51,191 nucleotides of DNA from Aquibacillus albus (lineage in GTDB: Bacteria; Bacillota; Bacilli; Bacillales; Amphibacillaceae), in NCBI RefSeq assembly GCF_016908325.1, contig NZ_JAFBDR010000029.1, positions 1 to 51,191 on the forward strand, written 5' to 3'. A model generated the notes under the pieces. The model was not told where the DNA came from. It did not search any database and worked only from the letters and a program-made list of their open reading frames with translations. Numbering within the stretch: the stretch's first letter is position 1; each line of letters begins with the position of its first letter. Position numbers and translations under genes: made by a program. Of the stretch, positions 26,717 to 34,724 are shown in pieces.

Positions 26717-27004
26717 TTATACACGAAGTACCTGAAATTGCCCTCCACCAAACAATGTGTTTATATAATCAATTTTGGCATTGTTGAAGTAAACAGAGTC
26801 TTTCTCACTTATTAAAAACTTAATTCCGTTTTCTTCTGTTATTGAATCATTTTCTGAAGCTGACTCTTCCAGAGCCATGAGCAGCTGAGGGCCACCTCAA
26901 CCAATGCCCATAGTCAAACGAACAAAAGGTTGAATCTCCTCTTCTAAATGTGGTTTTATTTTGTCTTGAATTTTTGAAAGGGCTGTTGCCGTAATCTTTA
27001 CCAT
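26717..27004 (-). CDS. HesB/IscA-like protein with in-frame TGA at the conserved Cys, candidate selenoprotein
   Basis: From ATG 27004 (AAAGGAGG 8 bases upstream) the frame runs MVKITATALSKIQDKIKPHL, ending FVRLTMGIG, then TGA (26899-26897, codon 36), then GGPQLLMALEESASE and on to TAA after 95 codons. HesB/IscA proteins have Cys exactly there (GxGCGGPxL). The 59 codons after TGA are intact and well conserved (FLISEKDSVYF, IDYINTLFGGGQFQV), and a SECIS-like hairpin follows the TGA. A HesB-related selenoprotein family is known with Sec at this site. The C-terminal CxC of IscA is absent, as in that family. No Sec genes lie in this window, so a nonsense mutation is the alternative. Confidence 0.75.
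26858..26886 (-). promoter_or_regulatory. SECIS-like hairpin downstream of the in-frame TGA
   Basis: On the minus strand AGCTGCTC (26886-26879) pairs with GAG-T-CAGCT (26866-26858, one bulged T) around the 12-nt loop ATGGCTCTGGAA. The first GG of the loop is 21-22 nt after the TGA. Bacterial SECIS elements are stem-loops inside the coding region with a GG or GU in the apical loop about 16-37 nt from UGA, so this fits. Confidence 0.55.
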
Positions 27005-27042
27005 CAAGGTTGCCTCCTTTCATCTGAAGTATTTTTCCCATC

Positions 27043-27819
27043 TTAAAATATATCCATCCATATCTTAATCGCGGTACCCGCTATCAATAATGCCAAAGTT
27101 ACTTGTAACATCTTCGTATTTACTTTCTTACCAGCATTTGCACCTAGTGGCGAAGCAATTAAACTAGCGATAATCATAATTGCTGCTGGGAAGTATTCAA
27201 CTTGTCCTGTCGTGATTTTTCCTACTGTTGCACCGATGGATGAGATAAAAGTAATCGCTAATGATGAAGCAATTGTCATACGTGTTGGAATCTTAAGAAC
27301 TACAAGCATAATCGGAACCAATAAAAACGCACCTGCTGCCCCAACAATACCTGCTCCGATACCTACAATTAATGCAAGTGAGGCAGCCAACCACTTGTTA
27401 AATGTAACTTGATCTAATGGTATATCATCAATACCTTTTTTAGGAACAAACATCATCACAGCAGCGATTAAAGCTAATATCCCATAGGTTAGATTTATTC
27501 CACCCTCAGATAATAATTTAGAGCCGTATCCACCAATAAAACTACCTATAAGGATACTAATACCCATATAAGTAATAAGCGTTTTATTTAAATAGCCACC
27601 TTTTCGGTATGCCCATACACCTCCAATGGTTGCAAACAATACTTGGATAGCACTTATCCCTGATACTTCATGAGCTGTAAATGCTGCTACACCGAATAAT
27701 GGTGGAATGTACAAAAGCATTGGATATTTAATAATCGACCCGCCTATGCCTAGCATTCCTGAAATATAAGATCCTATAAATCCAATTAGAAACACAGTTA
27801 TAATGAACATAAAATCCAT
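27043..27819 (-). CDS. TauE/SafE-family sulfite exporter
   Basis: The 258-aa protein has about eight helices in two repeats, each with the family's Gly/Pro pattern ([17 protein letters not shown] and [20 protein letters not shown]). TauE/SafE members export sulfite or organosulfonates. In a persulfide dioxygenase operon, sulfite is the toxic product, so export is its likely job, as for YrkJ/TauE in related clusters. AAGGAGGAAGA precedes the ATG. It follows tusA by about 50 bp and precedes the HesB-like gene. Confidence 0.92.
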   Translation of the reverse strand: MDFMFIITVFLIGFIGSYISGMLGIGGSIIKYPMLLYIPPLFGVAAFTAHEVSGISAIQVLFATIGGVWAYRKGGYLNKTLITYMGISILIGSFIGGYGSKLLSEGGINLTYGILALIAAVMMFVPKKGIDDIPLDQVTFNKWLAASLALIVGIGAGIVGAAGAFLLVPIMLVVLKIPTRMTIASSLAITFISSIGATVGKITTGQVEYFPAAIMIIASLIASPLGANAGKKVNTKMLQVTLALLIAGTAIKIWMDIF

Positions 27820-27870
27820 TCTTCTTCCTCCTTAAAAAAGGGAACCATGTACATGGTTCCCTTATCCTAC

Positions 27871-28098
27871 TTAACCTTTCTTAATCCAAAACTTTAATAC
27901 ATCATTTTCTTCTGTATCTTTTAATAGTTCATGGCCTCCTGATTTTGCCCACGCAGCTAAGTCACTTTTTGCACCTTTATCTGTTGCGTGTACTTCCAAG
28001 ATTTGACCAGATTCTAATTCGTTCATTGCCTTCTTTGTTCTTACGATTGGCATTGGGCATGCTAACCCTTTTGCATCTAATACTTTTGTTACGTCCAA
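27871..28098 (-). CDS. TusA-like sulfur carrier protein (copy B)
   Basis: The 75-aa carrier has GLACPMPIVRTKKA with the conserved Cys. Only a minority of residues differ from copy A at 22998-23225 (for example NELESGQ versus NELADGD). It lies directly after the persulfide dioxygenase copy B, the same order as in cluster A. It should move sulfane sulfur between rhodanese and dioxygenase. Confidence 0.92.
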   Translation of the reverse strand: MDVTKVLDAKGLACPMPIVRTKKAMNELESGQILEVHATDKGAKSDLAAWAKSGGHELLKDTEENDVLKFWIKKG

Positions 28099-28147
28099 TC
28101 TCTATTCCTCCTAAATGATTTTTATTTCAGTATTGTCTAATTAACTA

Positions 28148-29275
28148 TTAACGTACCGCACAACGGTTTGGTCCAATTTCCATTTCTCTTTGTTTTTCTT
28201 CTTCTGGTGTAATTTCACCCATATTTGTTTCACGGATTTCTTGGTAAGCGTTCGGTTGTGGCGGTAAATTTTCCGTTACTAGTCTTCTAAATTCGGATTC
28301 ATCTTCAATATTTAGTCCGTGGTTTTTAGCAAAAAGTACACCTAATTTTTCTGCAACACTTCCATCCTCATTTAATTCATCGATAATCATAAAGTGTGCA
28401 GGTAAAACGATAAGTTCCTCTGATAAATCTCTGTAACGAGAATATAGACTTTCTCTTAAGTCACCAACCCAGTCTTCAGCTTTACCTGCTAGGTCAGGTC
28501 TTCCGATTGAATCTATGAATAAGATATCACCTGACAATAAGAATTTTTCATCTACCACAAATGATGTGGAACCGATTGTGTGTCCTGGTGAATATAGGGC
28601 ATGAATATCAATTGGAGTATTCCCAACCGTTACAACATTTCCACCTTCTAATGCTGCATATTCGAAGGTTACTTCTTGTGCATCTTTCGGAGGCAACCAA
28701 TATGTTGCACCTGTTTGTTCAGCAATTTTTCTTCCTCCTGAGATGTGATCTGCGTGAAGGTGCGTATCAAACACGTTTGTAATTTTCACTTCCTTACTTG
28801 TCGCGAAATCAACGAAAATATCTGTCATACGGGTTGCATCAATAATTGCGGCTTCCCCATTTGAAATAACCATGTAAGAAAGGCAACCTTTACCAATACG
28901 AACAAATTGATAAATTTCTCCACCATCTTTTAAATCTCCAACTTTAACAGGTTCCAAGTGTTCACTCCAAGCTTTCATACCACCTTGTAGATAAGAAACA
29001 GTTAAGCCTGCTTCTGAAAGCATTTCTGCTACCATTACAGATGATCCTTCTTTGGCACAAACAACTAGAATTTCTTTATTTGAAGGAATCTTTTCTAGAA
29101 TTTCTTCTACTCCATCTAATAAATCAAAATAAGGAATGTTCAAGTATTCAAAGTTTTCCCCTTCAATTTTCCAATCAGCAAATGCATCTTCATTACGAAC
29201 ATCTAAAATAAATAGCTCTTCTTTATTAAAAACCTTTTGTGTCACTTCATGTGCTGACATCATGTTTACAGTCAT
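28148..29275 (-). CDS. Rhodanese-metallo-beta-lactamase fusion, persulfide dioxygenase-like (copy B)
   Basis: The 375-aa protein has the same layout as copy A: an N-terminal rhodanese domain (loop VVCAKEGSS) and an ETHE1-like MBL domain ([41 protein letters not shown]). The C-terminal [18 protein letters not shown] is almost the same in both copies. The rhodanese loop differs (KEG versus KGG), which could change sulfur-acceptor preference. It should oxidise persulfides to sulfite. It lies between the glutaredoxin remnant and TusA copy B. Confidence 0.92.
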   Translation of the reverse strand: MTVNMMSAHEVTQKVFNKEELFILDVRNEDAFADWKIEGENFEYLNIPYFDLLDGVEEILEKIPSNKEILVVCAKEGSSVMVAEMLSEAGLTVSYLQGGMKAWSEHLEPVKVGDLKDGGEIYQFVRIGKGCLSYMVISNGEAAIIDATRMTDIFVDFATSKEVKITNVFDTHLHADHISGGRKIAEQTGATYWLPPKDAQEVTFEYAALEGGNVVTVGNTPIDIHALYSPGHTIGSTSFVVDEKFLLSGDILFIDSIGRPDLAGKAEDWVGDLRESLYSRYRDLSEELIVLPAHFMIIDELNEDGSVAEKLGVLFAKNHGLNIEDESEFRRLVTENLPPQPNAYQEIRETNMGEITPEEEKQREMEIGPNRCAVR

Positions 29276-29320
29276 CTCTAAATTACCCCCATCTGTATTA
29301 ATTGTTGTAAAAAAATATAC

Positions 29321-29539
29321 TTAATTCTTTAAAGCATTCATAATACTATTTGGGTCAAAACCTAAAACCCATGTGCCATTCACTTCTGATTGAGGTACAC
29401 CCATTTTTCCGGTTGTTTGAACAACACGTTGCATGGCTGTTGTATCCTTCTCGACATTCACTTCTTTAAAAGCAATATTGTTATCAGTTAAGAAATTTTT
29501 TAACATCACACAATACGGACATTGTGTTGTTTTACCTCC
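29321..29539 (-). pseudogene. Glutaredoxin-like gene lacking a start codon
   Basis: The frame GGKTTQCPYC, then VMLKNFLTDNNIAFKEVNVE and GVPQSEVNGTWVLGFDP, is a glutaredoxin with an intact CPYC site. It is open from directly after the TAA of the TusA-rhodanese gene, in the same frame, with no ATG, GTG or TTG before the CPYC. AAGGAGGT is present, so the first eight or so codons (start, first beta strand) appear deleted between similar AAAACAACA stretches. A GTG at 29509 would give a protein without its active site. Confidence 0.7.
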
Positions 29540-30109
29540 TTAATTTTCTATTTTTGTTGTTTTTCCAGTCCATTGGCTCATACCTGGTATAACATTAATA
29601 ACTTTTTCAAAACCATTTTCCGCCAATTTCTGTGCGGCTAAATCACTTCTACTTCCCGTTCGACATACGACATAGATTTCATCGTTTTTATTTAATTCGT
29701 TCATACGGTCTTCCAATTCCCCTAACGGGATTGAAACTGCACTTGGAATGTGATTAAAGGCATATTCTGCTGGCTCTCTTACATCAAGAACAACAATATC
29801 TTGAATTAATTTTGATTCTAGTTCTTCATTTGAAGCAGTATTAGGATGTTTCTTCTCAACCGTTTCTTCTTCAGACGCTTTTCTTAAATAGTGTTTTAGA
29901 GTATCGCCTTCCTCAAATGTGCCTAAATATTGGTGTCCAGAACTGTTAGCCCAAGCCTCAATATCAGCTTTTGATCCTTTATCCGTTGCTTGCACTTCAA
30001 TCACTTGCCCTGCTTCTAAGTCCTTTATTGCCTTTTTCGTTTTAACAATTGGCATAGGGCAAGCTAGACCTTTAGCATCCAACACAACATTTACTTTCAA
30101 TTTTTTCAT
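29540..30109 (-). CDS. TusA-rhodanese fusion protein (YrkF-like)
   Basis: The 189-aa protein joins a TusA domain (residues 5-80, GLACPMPIVKTKKAIKDLEA) to a rhodanese domain (about 95-185, DVREPAEYAFNHIPSAVS, loop CRTGSRS). The same fusion is YrkF in B. subtilis, where it lies in a yrkEFHIJ cluster. It relays sulfane sulfur from the rhodanese Cys to the TusA Cys. The candidate CstR operator at 30123-30138 lies just ahead of the start, so the gene may have an internal promoter. Confidence 0.94.
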   Translation of the reverse strand: MKKLKVNVVLDAKGLACPMPIVKTKKAIKDLEAGQVIEVQATDKGSKADIEAWANSSGHQYLGTFEEGDTLKHYLRKASEEETVEKKHPNTASNEELESKLIQDIVVLDVREPAEYAFNHIPSAVSIPLGELEDRMNELNKNDEIYVVCRTGSRSDLAAQKLAENGFEKVINVIPGMSQWTGKTTKIEN

Positions 30110-30122
30110 ACCATAACCCCTT

Positions 30123-30138
30123 ATACCTATACAGGTAT
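30123..30138 (-). promoter_or_regulatory. Candidate CstR operator upstream of the TusA-rhodanese gene
   Basis: ATACC-TATACA-GGTAT, a perfect outer palindrome, 14 bp ahead of the start. It lies inside operon B between two rhodanese genes, suggesting an internal regulated promoter. Confidence 0.65.
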
Positions 30139-30156
30139 ATTTTTATTTAAAAAAAT

Positions 30157-30453
30157 TTATACTGTTTCACCTTCCCACGCTAGCATTCCGCCAGTCATGT
30201 TAATTACGTTAAATCCTTGGCTTTCTAAAAATTGTGCGGCACGACCACTTCTACCACCAGAACGACAAACCATAATATATTCCTTTGATTTATCTAACTC
30301 ATGCATTCGAAATTCTAATAAACCTAGTGGAATGTTTAGTGCTCCTGTTATTTTCCCTTGTGCTACTTCGTCAACTTCACGCACATCAATAATATTTAAG
30401 TCTTTATTTTCTTCTACTAAATTTTGAAGTTCTATAGTTGAAATTTCTTTCAT
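30157..30453 (-). CDS. Single-domain rhodanese (copy B)
   Basis: The 98-aa domain has LNIIDVREVDEVAQGKITGA and active loop CRSGGRS. It corresponds to the 25155-25454 gene of cluster A. It should carry sulfane sulfur on the loop Cys. GAAAGGAGA lies ahead of the ATG, about 100 bp after the membrane rhodanese gene. Confidence 0.92.
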   Translation of the reverse strand: MKEISTIELQNLVEENKDLNIIDVREVDEVAQGKITGALNIPLGLLEFRMHELDKSKEYIMVCRSGGRSGRAAQFLESQGFNVINMTGGMLAWEGETV

Positions 30454-30559
30454 AATAACAATCTCCTTTCTTATTTAAATTTTCATGGCTTCTTTAATGA
30501 TGAATGTGTATCAGTGTGTTAAGTACGCTCTCCCTCACACTGAATACCATTCATTCAAA

Positions 30560-30922
30560 CTATCTCCAGGCATTCATGCCACCTTTAACGTTTGTTACCT
30601 GGGTGAATCCTAATTTTTTTAGAGTTTTTGATGCTTTTTGACTTCTCATCCCACTTTGACAAATTACAACTACCTCTTTATCCATTAAAAGTTCATTTAT
30701 TGCTTTTTTCCCTAGTGTATGAAGTGGAATATTTTTAAAACCTTTAATATTATTCCCTTTAAATTCTGCTGGTGTTCGCACATCAACAAATTGCTTACTT
30801 TTATCTTTTAGTTCTGTTTTGAGTTCTGTCGTTGAGATGTTTTTAATCCCTTTAACGGGAATAAATCGTTTAACAATAAAGAACAAAACTAACGCATAAA
30901 TAACATAATTTAAATATTCCAT
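30560..30922 (-). CDS. Membrane-anchored rhodanese (YqhL-like)
   Basis: The 120-aa protein has one N-terminal helix (NYVIYALVLFFIVKRFI) and a cytoplasmic rhodanese domain (QFVDVRTPAEFKGNNIKGFK, loop CQSGMRS). ATG 30922 follows GGAGGACGATAGA; the TTG at 30937 overlaps that ribosome binding site and is not used. The anchor suggests that it takes sulfur from a membrane source. It follows the DsrE-like gene of operon B. Confidence 0.9.
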   Translation of the reverse strand: MEYLNYVIYALVLFFIVKRFIPVKGIKNISTTELKTELKDKSKQFVDVRTPAEFKGNNIKGFKNIPLHTLGKKAINELLMDKEVVVICQSGMRSQKASKTLKKLGFTQVTNVKGGMNAWR

Positions 30923-30963
30923 TCTATCGTCCTCCAACTAATGAAGGAAAAAATCCATCATTA

Positions 30964-31443
30964 TTATATAAACAAGTTTACATTTCCATCTTCAGCGTCA
31001 CCAAGATAAGCTGCAACCCCTGCATAATCAATACCATCTAATAGTTCTTCTTTTTGAAGTCCTAATAAATCCATTGTCATTGTGCATGCTACTAGTTTTA
31101 CATCCTGTTCCTTGGCCATTTCAACTAAATCTGGCAATGGCATTGCATTATGCTTTTTCATTACATCTTTTATCATCTTAGGACCAACACCAGCAAAGTT
31201 CATTTTCGATAGCCCCATTTTGTCTGCGCCTCTTGGCATCATTTTTCCAAACATTTTTTCCATAAAACCTTTTTTCACTTCAATATTTTCATCTTTTCTT
31301 AGAGCATTTAAGCCCCAAAACGTATGAAAGATAGTAACTTCATGATCATAGGCAGCTGCACCATTTGCAATAATATATGCTGCCATCGCTTTATCGTAAT
31401 CACCACTGAATAGAACAATGGTTGTTTTTTTCTTTTCTGACAT
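30964..31443 (-). CDS. DsrE/DsrF/DrsH-like protein (YrkE-like)
   Basis: The 159-aa protein has the DsrE-type fold: TTIVLFSGDYDKAMAAYIIA at the N-terminus and the conserved Cys in KLVACTMTMDLLGL near residue 120. YrkE-type members are sulfur relay or peroxiredoxin-like partners in persulfide clusters. It is the first full gene after the operators at 31482 and 31589, so it heads operon B. Confidence 0.92.
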   Translation of the reverse strand: MSEKKKTTIVLFSGDYDKAMAAYIIANGAAAYDHEVTIFHTFWGLNALRKDENIEVKKGFMEKMFGKMMPRGADKMGLSKMNFAGVGPKMIKDVMKKHNAMPLPDLVEMAKEQDVKLVACTMTMDLLGLQKEELLDGIDYAGVAAYLGDAEDGNVNLFI

Positions 31444-31481
31444 GTTAATCCCCCTATAATGTTTTCTGTATTTTAATACCG

Positions 31482-31497
31482 TTACCCCTACCGGTAT
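31482..31497 (-). promoter_or_regulatory. Candidate CstR operator in front of operon B
   Basis: TTACC-CCTACC-GGTAT, one mismatch from the ATACC-N6-GGTAT motif; another ATACC half lies 6 bp to its left (31476-31480). It is about 40 bp upstream of the DsrE-like start. Confidence 0.6.
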
Positions 31498-31588
31498 TTA
31501 TAATAATAAAATAAAAAGTGGGTGTCAACCCTCTTATAAAAAATCATTTTCAAATGAACTGCGGTGTCTGTCTGACAAAACCTATAAT

Positions 31589-31604
31589 ATACCCTACTAG
31601 GTAT
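31589..31604 (-). promoter_or_regulatory. Candidate CstR operator, second site of operon B
   Basis: ATACC-CTACTA-GGTAT, perfect outer palindrome, about 150 bp upstream of the DsrE-like start. Confidence 0.65.
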
Positions 31605-31676
31605 TTTGTCAACAGTGAAATTTGTAAATTATTTAAGAGTTAAATATTTAATTGTTTCTATTACAATCATTCCTTA

Positions 31677-31744
31677 CTATCTACCTCTTCGTAATACTAG
31701 TAAAACTATAGGAACAAGAAATCGAGGGATTAATTTTTACTCAT
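31677..31744 (-). pseudogene. Tiny hydrophobic peptide ORF with a one-base frameshift
   Basis: AAAGGAGGAGTTTA leads to ATG 31744, MSKN and TAA. With one more A in the AAAAA run the frame reads MSKKLIPRFLVPIVLLVLRR and GR, a 22-aa membrane peptide. It lies between two candidate CstR operators (31589, 31788), so it may once have been the first gene of operon B. No family is recognised. Confidence 0.4.
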
Positions 31745-31787
31745 TAAACTCCTCCTTTTAACCTGCCGCCTGATTATAACATTTTTT

Positions 31788-31803
31788 ATACCCTTAACGG
31801 TAT
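31788..31803 (-). promoter_or_regulatory. Candidate CstR operator, distal site
   Basis: ATACC-CTTAAC-GGTAT, perfect outer palindrome, about 45 bp upstream of the small frameshifted peptide ORF. The rest of 31444-31867 shows no other gene. Confidence 0.6.
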
Positions 31804-31866
31804 GTAGAAACGTTTTATAAAACTGAATCATGAACTTTGCAATTTGAACAATTAGACATTACGAAT

Positions 31867-31903
31867 AAAGAAGGCCCAAAATGATAACACCCAAAGCCTT
31901 CTT
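31867..31903 (-). terminator. Terminator of the esterase gene
   Basis: AAGAAGGC and GCCTTCTT form a stem around a long loop just beyond the esterase stop. Confidence 0.6.
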
Positions 31904-31907
31904 GTAC

Positions 31908-32711
31908 TTACCACCAAATTTGCTTAACTTTATCTGTAGAAATGTCTCCAATCTCATCATCTTCACCCCAACTAAGCGTATCCAAACATTCTAGTACATC
32001 TTCCTCAAGCTTGTTTCTTTCATCTCCAATCGTAATGAGGTGCCCTGATTTTTCATACCATTTAAGCTTTTTTAATTTTGAATAAATTTGATTTAGAATC
32101 ATAGTTGGACTATTCATATCTATTATTTGATCCTGACGACCTTGAATAACAAATGTTGGTGTTTGAATGGATGGAAGACTTTCTTTAACTTCTTTAATTA
32201 ATTCATTCAGACCATTAATTGCATTTATTGATTGGTGACTTTTAAGGACTTCCATTTCCTTTTCAATAATGTCATCAGACTTTCCTTCCCCCATTTTTTG
32301 TTCCAATGCATAGGATAAAATCATATTTCTGAGCGTAGTTTTATGAGCAAACCCTAACGGCGCACACATGGGCAAAATACCAACGACCGGATAGTTTGCT
32401 GCTAATTTAAGGGAGAAGAGTCCTCCTAATGACAGACCAGCAACTGCGATTTTTTTATAACCTTTGTTTTTTATAAGGTTATATCCTTCCATAACTGATT
32501 CCCACCAATCCTGATTAGTGGATTGAATCAAGTTTTCAGGAGCAGTAGAACCATGCCCTTTATACAGAGGTGCATGAACGGTATATCCATTACTTTCCAG
32601 GAATCGTCCAAGCATACGGACATCTGCCGTATTACCGGTAAAGCCATGTAACAAGAGTACAGCACGGTCTCCTCCTTCAAAAGTAAAAGGCTCTGGAGAT
32701 ACAGTTTTCAT
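31908..32711 (-). CDS. Carboxylesterase (alpha/beta hydrolase, Est30/YvaK-like)
   Basis: The 267-aa cytoplasmic hydrolase has the oxyanion segment LLLHGFTGN near residue 21, the nucleophile elbow GLSLGG near 94, the acid in QGRQDQIID and His in SGHLITIGDE. It resembles the monoacylglycerol lipase-like carboxylesterases of bacilli, which are about 247 aa. Here a tail of about 20 residues (DEIGDISTDKVKQIWW) is added. It is monocistronic, with AAGGAGG at its start. Confidence 0.9.
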   Translation of the reverse strand: MKTVSPEPFTFEGGDRAVLLLHGFTGNTADVRMLGRFLESNGYTVHAPLYKGHGSTAPENLIQSTNQDWWESVMEGYNLIKNKGYKKIAVAGLSLGGLFSLKLAANYPVVGILPMCAPLGFAHKTTLRNMILSYALEQKMGEGKSDDIIEKEMEVLKSHQSINAINGLNELIKEVKESLPSIQTPTFVIQGRQDQIIDMNSPTMILNQIYSKLKKLKWYEKSGHLITIGDERNKLEEDVLECLDTLSWGEDDEIGDISTDKVKQIWW

Positions 32712-32852
32712 AAATAGTCCTCCTTACTAGGTTTTAGTAAATATTGTTTGCCTCTGTCTTATTTTCATTCACTAATGGTTGGATCTATAAATCTTAACAA
32801 CTTTAATAATAATAGACACATTTTCTATAAATGATAACTGCTACAACACGAA

Positions 32853-32888
32853 AACAAGTCCCCTGAATCAGGCTAGGGGGATCTTGTT
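32853..32888. terminator. Isolated hairpin in an intergenic region
   Basis: AACAAG-T-CCCC and GGGG-AT-CTTGTT form an imperfect stem between the esterase promoter and the zinc-ribbon gene terminator. No gene is seen in 32712-33010, so its partner gene is unclear. Confidence 0.4.
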
Positions 32889-33010
32889 AAACGAAGTATC
32901 TTTACGTCTATATGTCAAATATTGATTTTCGTCCTATTCTATCTTAATTTTGCAATTTAGTGGTATCTCAAATCACTATAATTTTTCCTTATGAGTATCG
33001 ATATTTAACA

Positions 33011-33056
33011 CAAAAAGAGAATTCACCTATATCGTTAGGAAAATTCTCTTTTTATT
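33011..33056 (-). terminator. Terminator of the zinc-ribbon peptide gene
   Basis: AAAAAGAGAATT (33012-33023) pairs with AATTCTCTTTTT (33042-33053). On the minus strand a T tract follows. Confidence 0.75.
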
Positions 33057-33219
33057 TACTTTCTATATATGTTTCAAGTGTAGGGTGAAATTCTTTTTTA
33101 TAGGTACATACTGGGCAAGATTTTATGACAAGAGCAACTATAGTTTCTGATTTAACAGTAGTCAGATGTTCATTACATTCCGGACATTTCTCAGTAAATA
33201 ACCAATTAATTAATCCCAC
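33052..33219 (-). CDS. Small zinc-ribbon protein
   Basis: GTG 33219, with GAGGTGAGTAAAC ahead, opens a 55-aa frame. It has two CxxC knuckles (EKCPECNEHL and KSCPVCTYKK) 26 residues apart, the layout of a zinc ribbon. It has its own terminator, which supports expression. No named family is recognised; a role in nucleic acid or protein contact is only a guess. Confidence 0.7.
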   Translation of the reverse strand: MGLINWLFTEKCPECNEHLTTVKSETIVALVIKSCPVCTYKKEFHPTLETYIESK

Positions 33220-33430
33220 GTTTACTCACCTCATTCCTTAAACATGCAATTATTCCTATACGCATACTATGGATTATAATGGTTTATGAGTAAATGTCAA
33301 AGGGATACTATTCCAAATCATCCCCCAAAAATTGGGGTAGAATTTCTTAGCTGATATAAGTATTTAGCTTCAGGAAATACTCAATAACCGTACAATTTAA
33401 AGATTTATTATTTTCAAATTGTATTTAACC

Positions 33431-34069
33431 TTAATGGTAACGCCCTATTTCACCCTTTTTATACCAATAATGCAAAGGATAAAGTAATTCTTCCTTACTC
33501 TTTTTAAGGGTATAAATGACAACCGCCAGTGAAGAGTCACTCGTAAAGAAATTTTTATGCTCGCTTAAGTCCTCAACTATTGTATTCATTACTTTCTTTG
33601 ACAAAACTGGTTTTTTTACAAGTAAACCTTCAAGCATATTCCTGATAAGAGCTCTAACAGTTTTTTGGTTTGGAGTTGAAAGTAAGTCCTGTTGGGTTAA
33701 GATTGGGTGAGCTGATAAATGTCTATGCTGCCTCAATGAATCAATGCTTATTTTATCAATTGGTTCTAATAAGAGAGTCCTTGTTTTAACTTCCTCGATT
33801 AAAACACCTTCCCAACTTCCAGGGTTGGAAGGATTTTTATATTGCTCTTCTTCTATATTTTCTAATATTGACTTATCCGTTTCATCATCATAAAGCTCTT
33901 TAAGATCCTTTAATTTATATATTAAATCACTCATAACAACTGAATATAGCATTACAATAGCTGAACGATAACTACCGTTTACATATGATTGAAGAACTTC
34001 ATTAAAATATTCTCTTGTTTTTGTGTGATAAATTTTTTCAGCATTTTGCTCAATCTAATATAGCAACAT
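33431..34069 (-). pseudogene. HEPN-like protein gene with an amber codon at position 5
   Basis: AAAGGAGTGGAAATT leads to ATG 34069, MLLY, then TAG (34057-34055). The frame continues IEQNAEKIYHTKTREYFNEV, SYRSAIVMLYSVVMSDLIYKL and so on for about 207 more codons. The helical N-part with YRSAIVMLYS resembles HEPN-type domains, and RHLSAH fits the Rx4H HEPN nuclease motif. HEPN proteins are often toxin or defence RNases. Reinitiation at an internal ATG (33952 or 33934) would lose the first helices. The gene stands alone with no antitoxin partner visible. Confidence 0.55.
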
Positions 34070-34081
34070 AATTTCCACTCC

Positions 34082-34724
34082 TTTACTCTAATTATACAAC
34101 CTTATCAAATACGCTCCAATAAAATAAAAAATAAGCCTACTCAATCGAACTTATTTCAGTAATCTCCGACTCTATCTTTAGTACAGTTCAACACTATGAT
34201 TTTGTTTTCAAAAATAAGTCATTATCCACAATCAGGCCCTATTATAGCTGAAGGTGCAATCTCAATTAAAGATTCGCGCATGATTGTTAATATTAATTTT
34301 CTATTGCATAGTATCGTTGTACTACGCAACAATGATACTAATGTTTTTTACTTCATTTTTAATCTACATAGCGCCCGTTAGAATAACTGAAAACTTTTAT
34401 GAAAATCCACAAAATAATCAAGCTCCAAGTCAGTATTGTGATTAAACCTACCATCCATTTTTTCGAATTGCCATTTTTCATCATTTATTCTGCTTTAGTT
34501 TCACATGATTATGTAGACAATTTAAACATAGTAAATCCTGAACCTGAAGATTGGTTCGCTGATGAAAGAAGTTCATTTAACAAGAAATGCAGTCATAAAC
34601 CGTATGGTTATTAACACGTATGTAGGTGAATAAGAGAATTTAACAATACTAAGAAAGAAGTCAATTTACAAAATAAGGGAGTTGTCAACTGACACCCCCT
34701 CATTATCATACCAATACTTTATCC
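34082..34724. other. Intergenic region without a confident gene
   Basis: Short frames exist (for example 34399-34614, 71 codons) but lack ribosome binding sites or recognisable domains. TAGTATC...GATACTA at about 34308-34340 forms an imperfect hairpin. I see no RNA gene or mobile element. Confidence 0.5.

Noticed and set aside
21185-31803. Transposase or integrase explaining the island
   Set aside because: No transposase, integrase, terminal inverted repeat or attachment site was seen; only deletion remnants at the left end.
34196-34614. Two small plus-strand ORFs of 61 and 71 codons
   Set aside because: They lack ribosome binding sites and recognisable composition; not annotated as genes.
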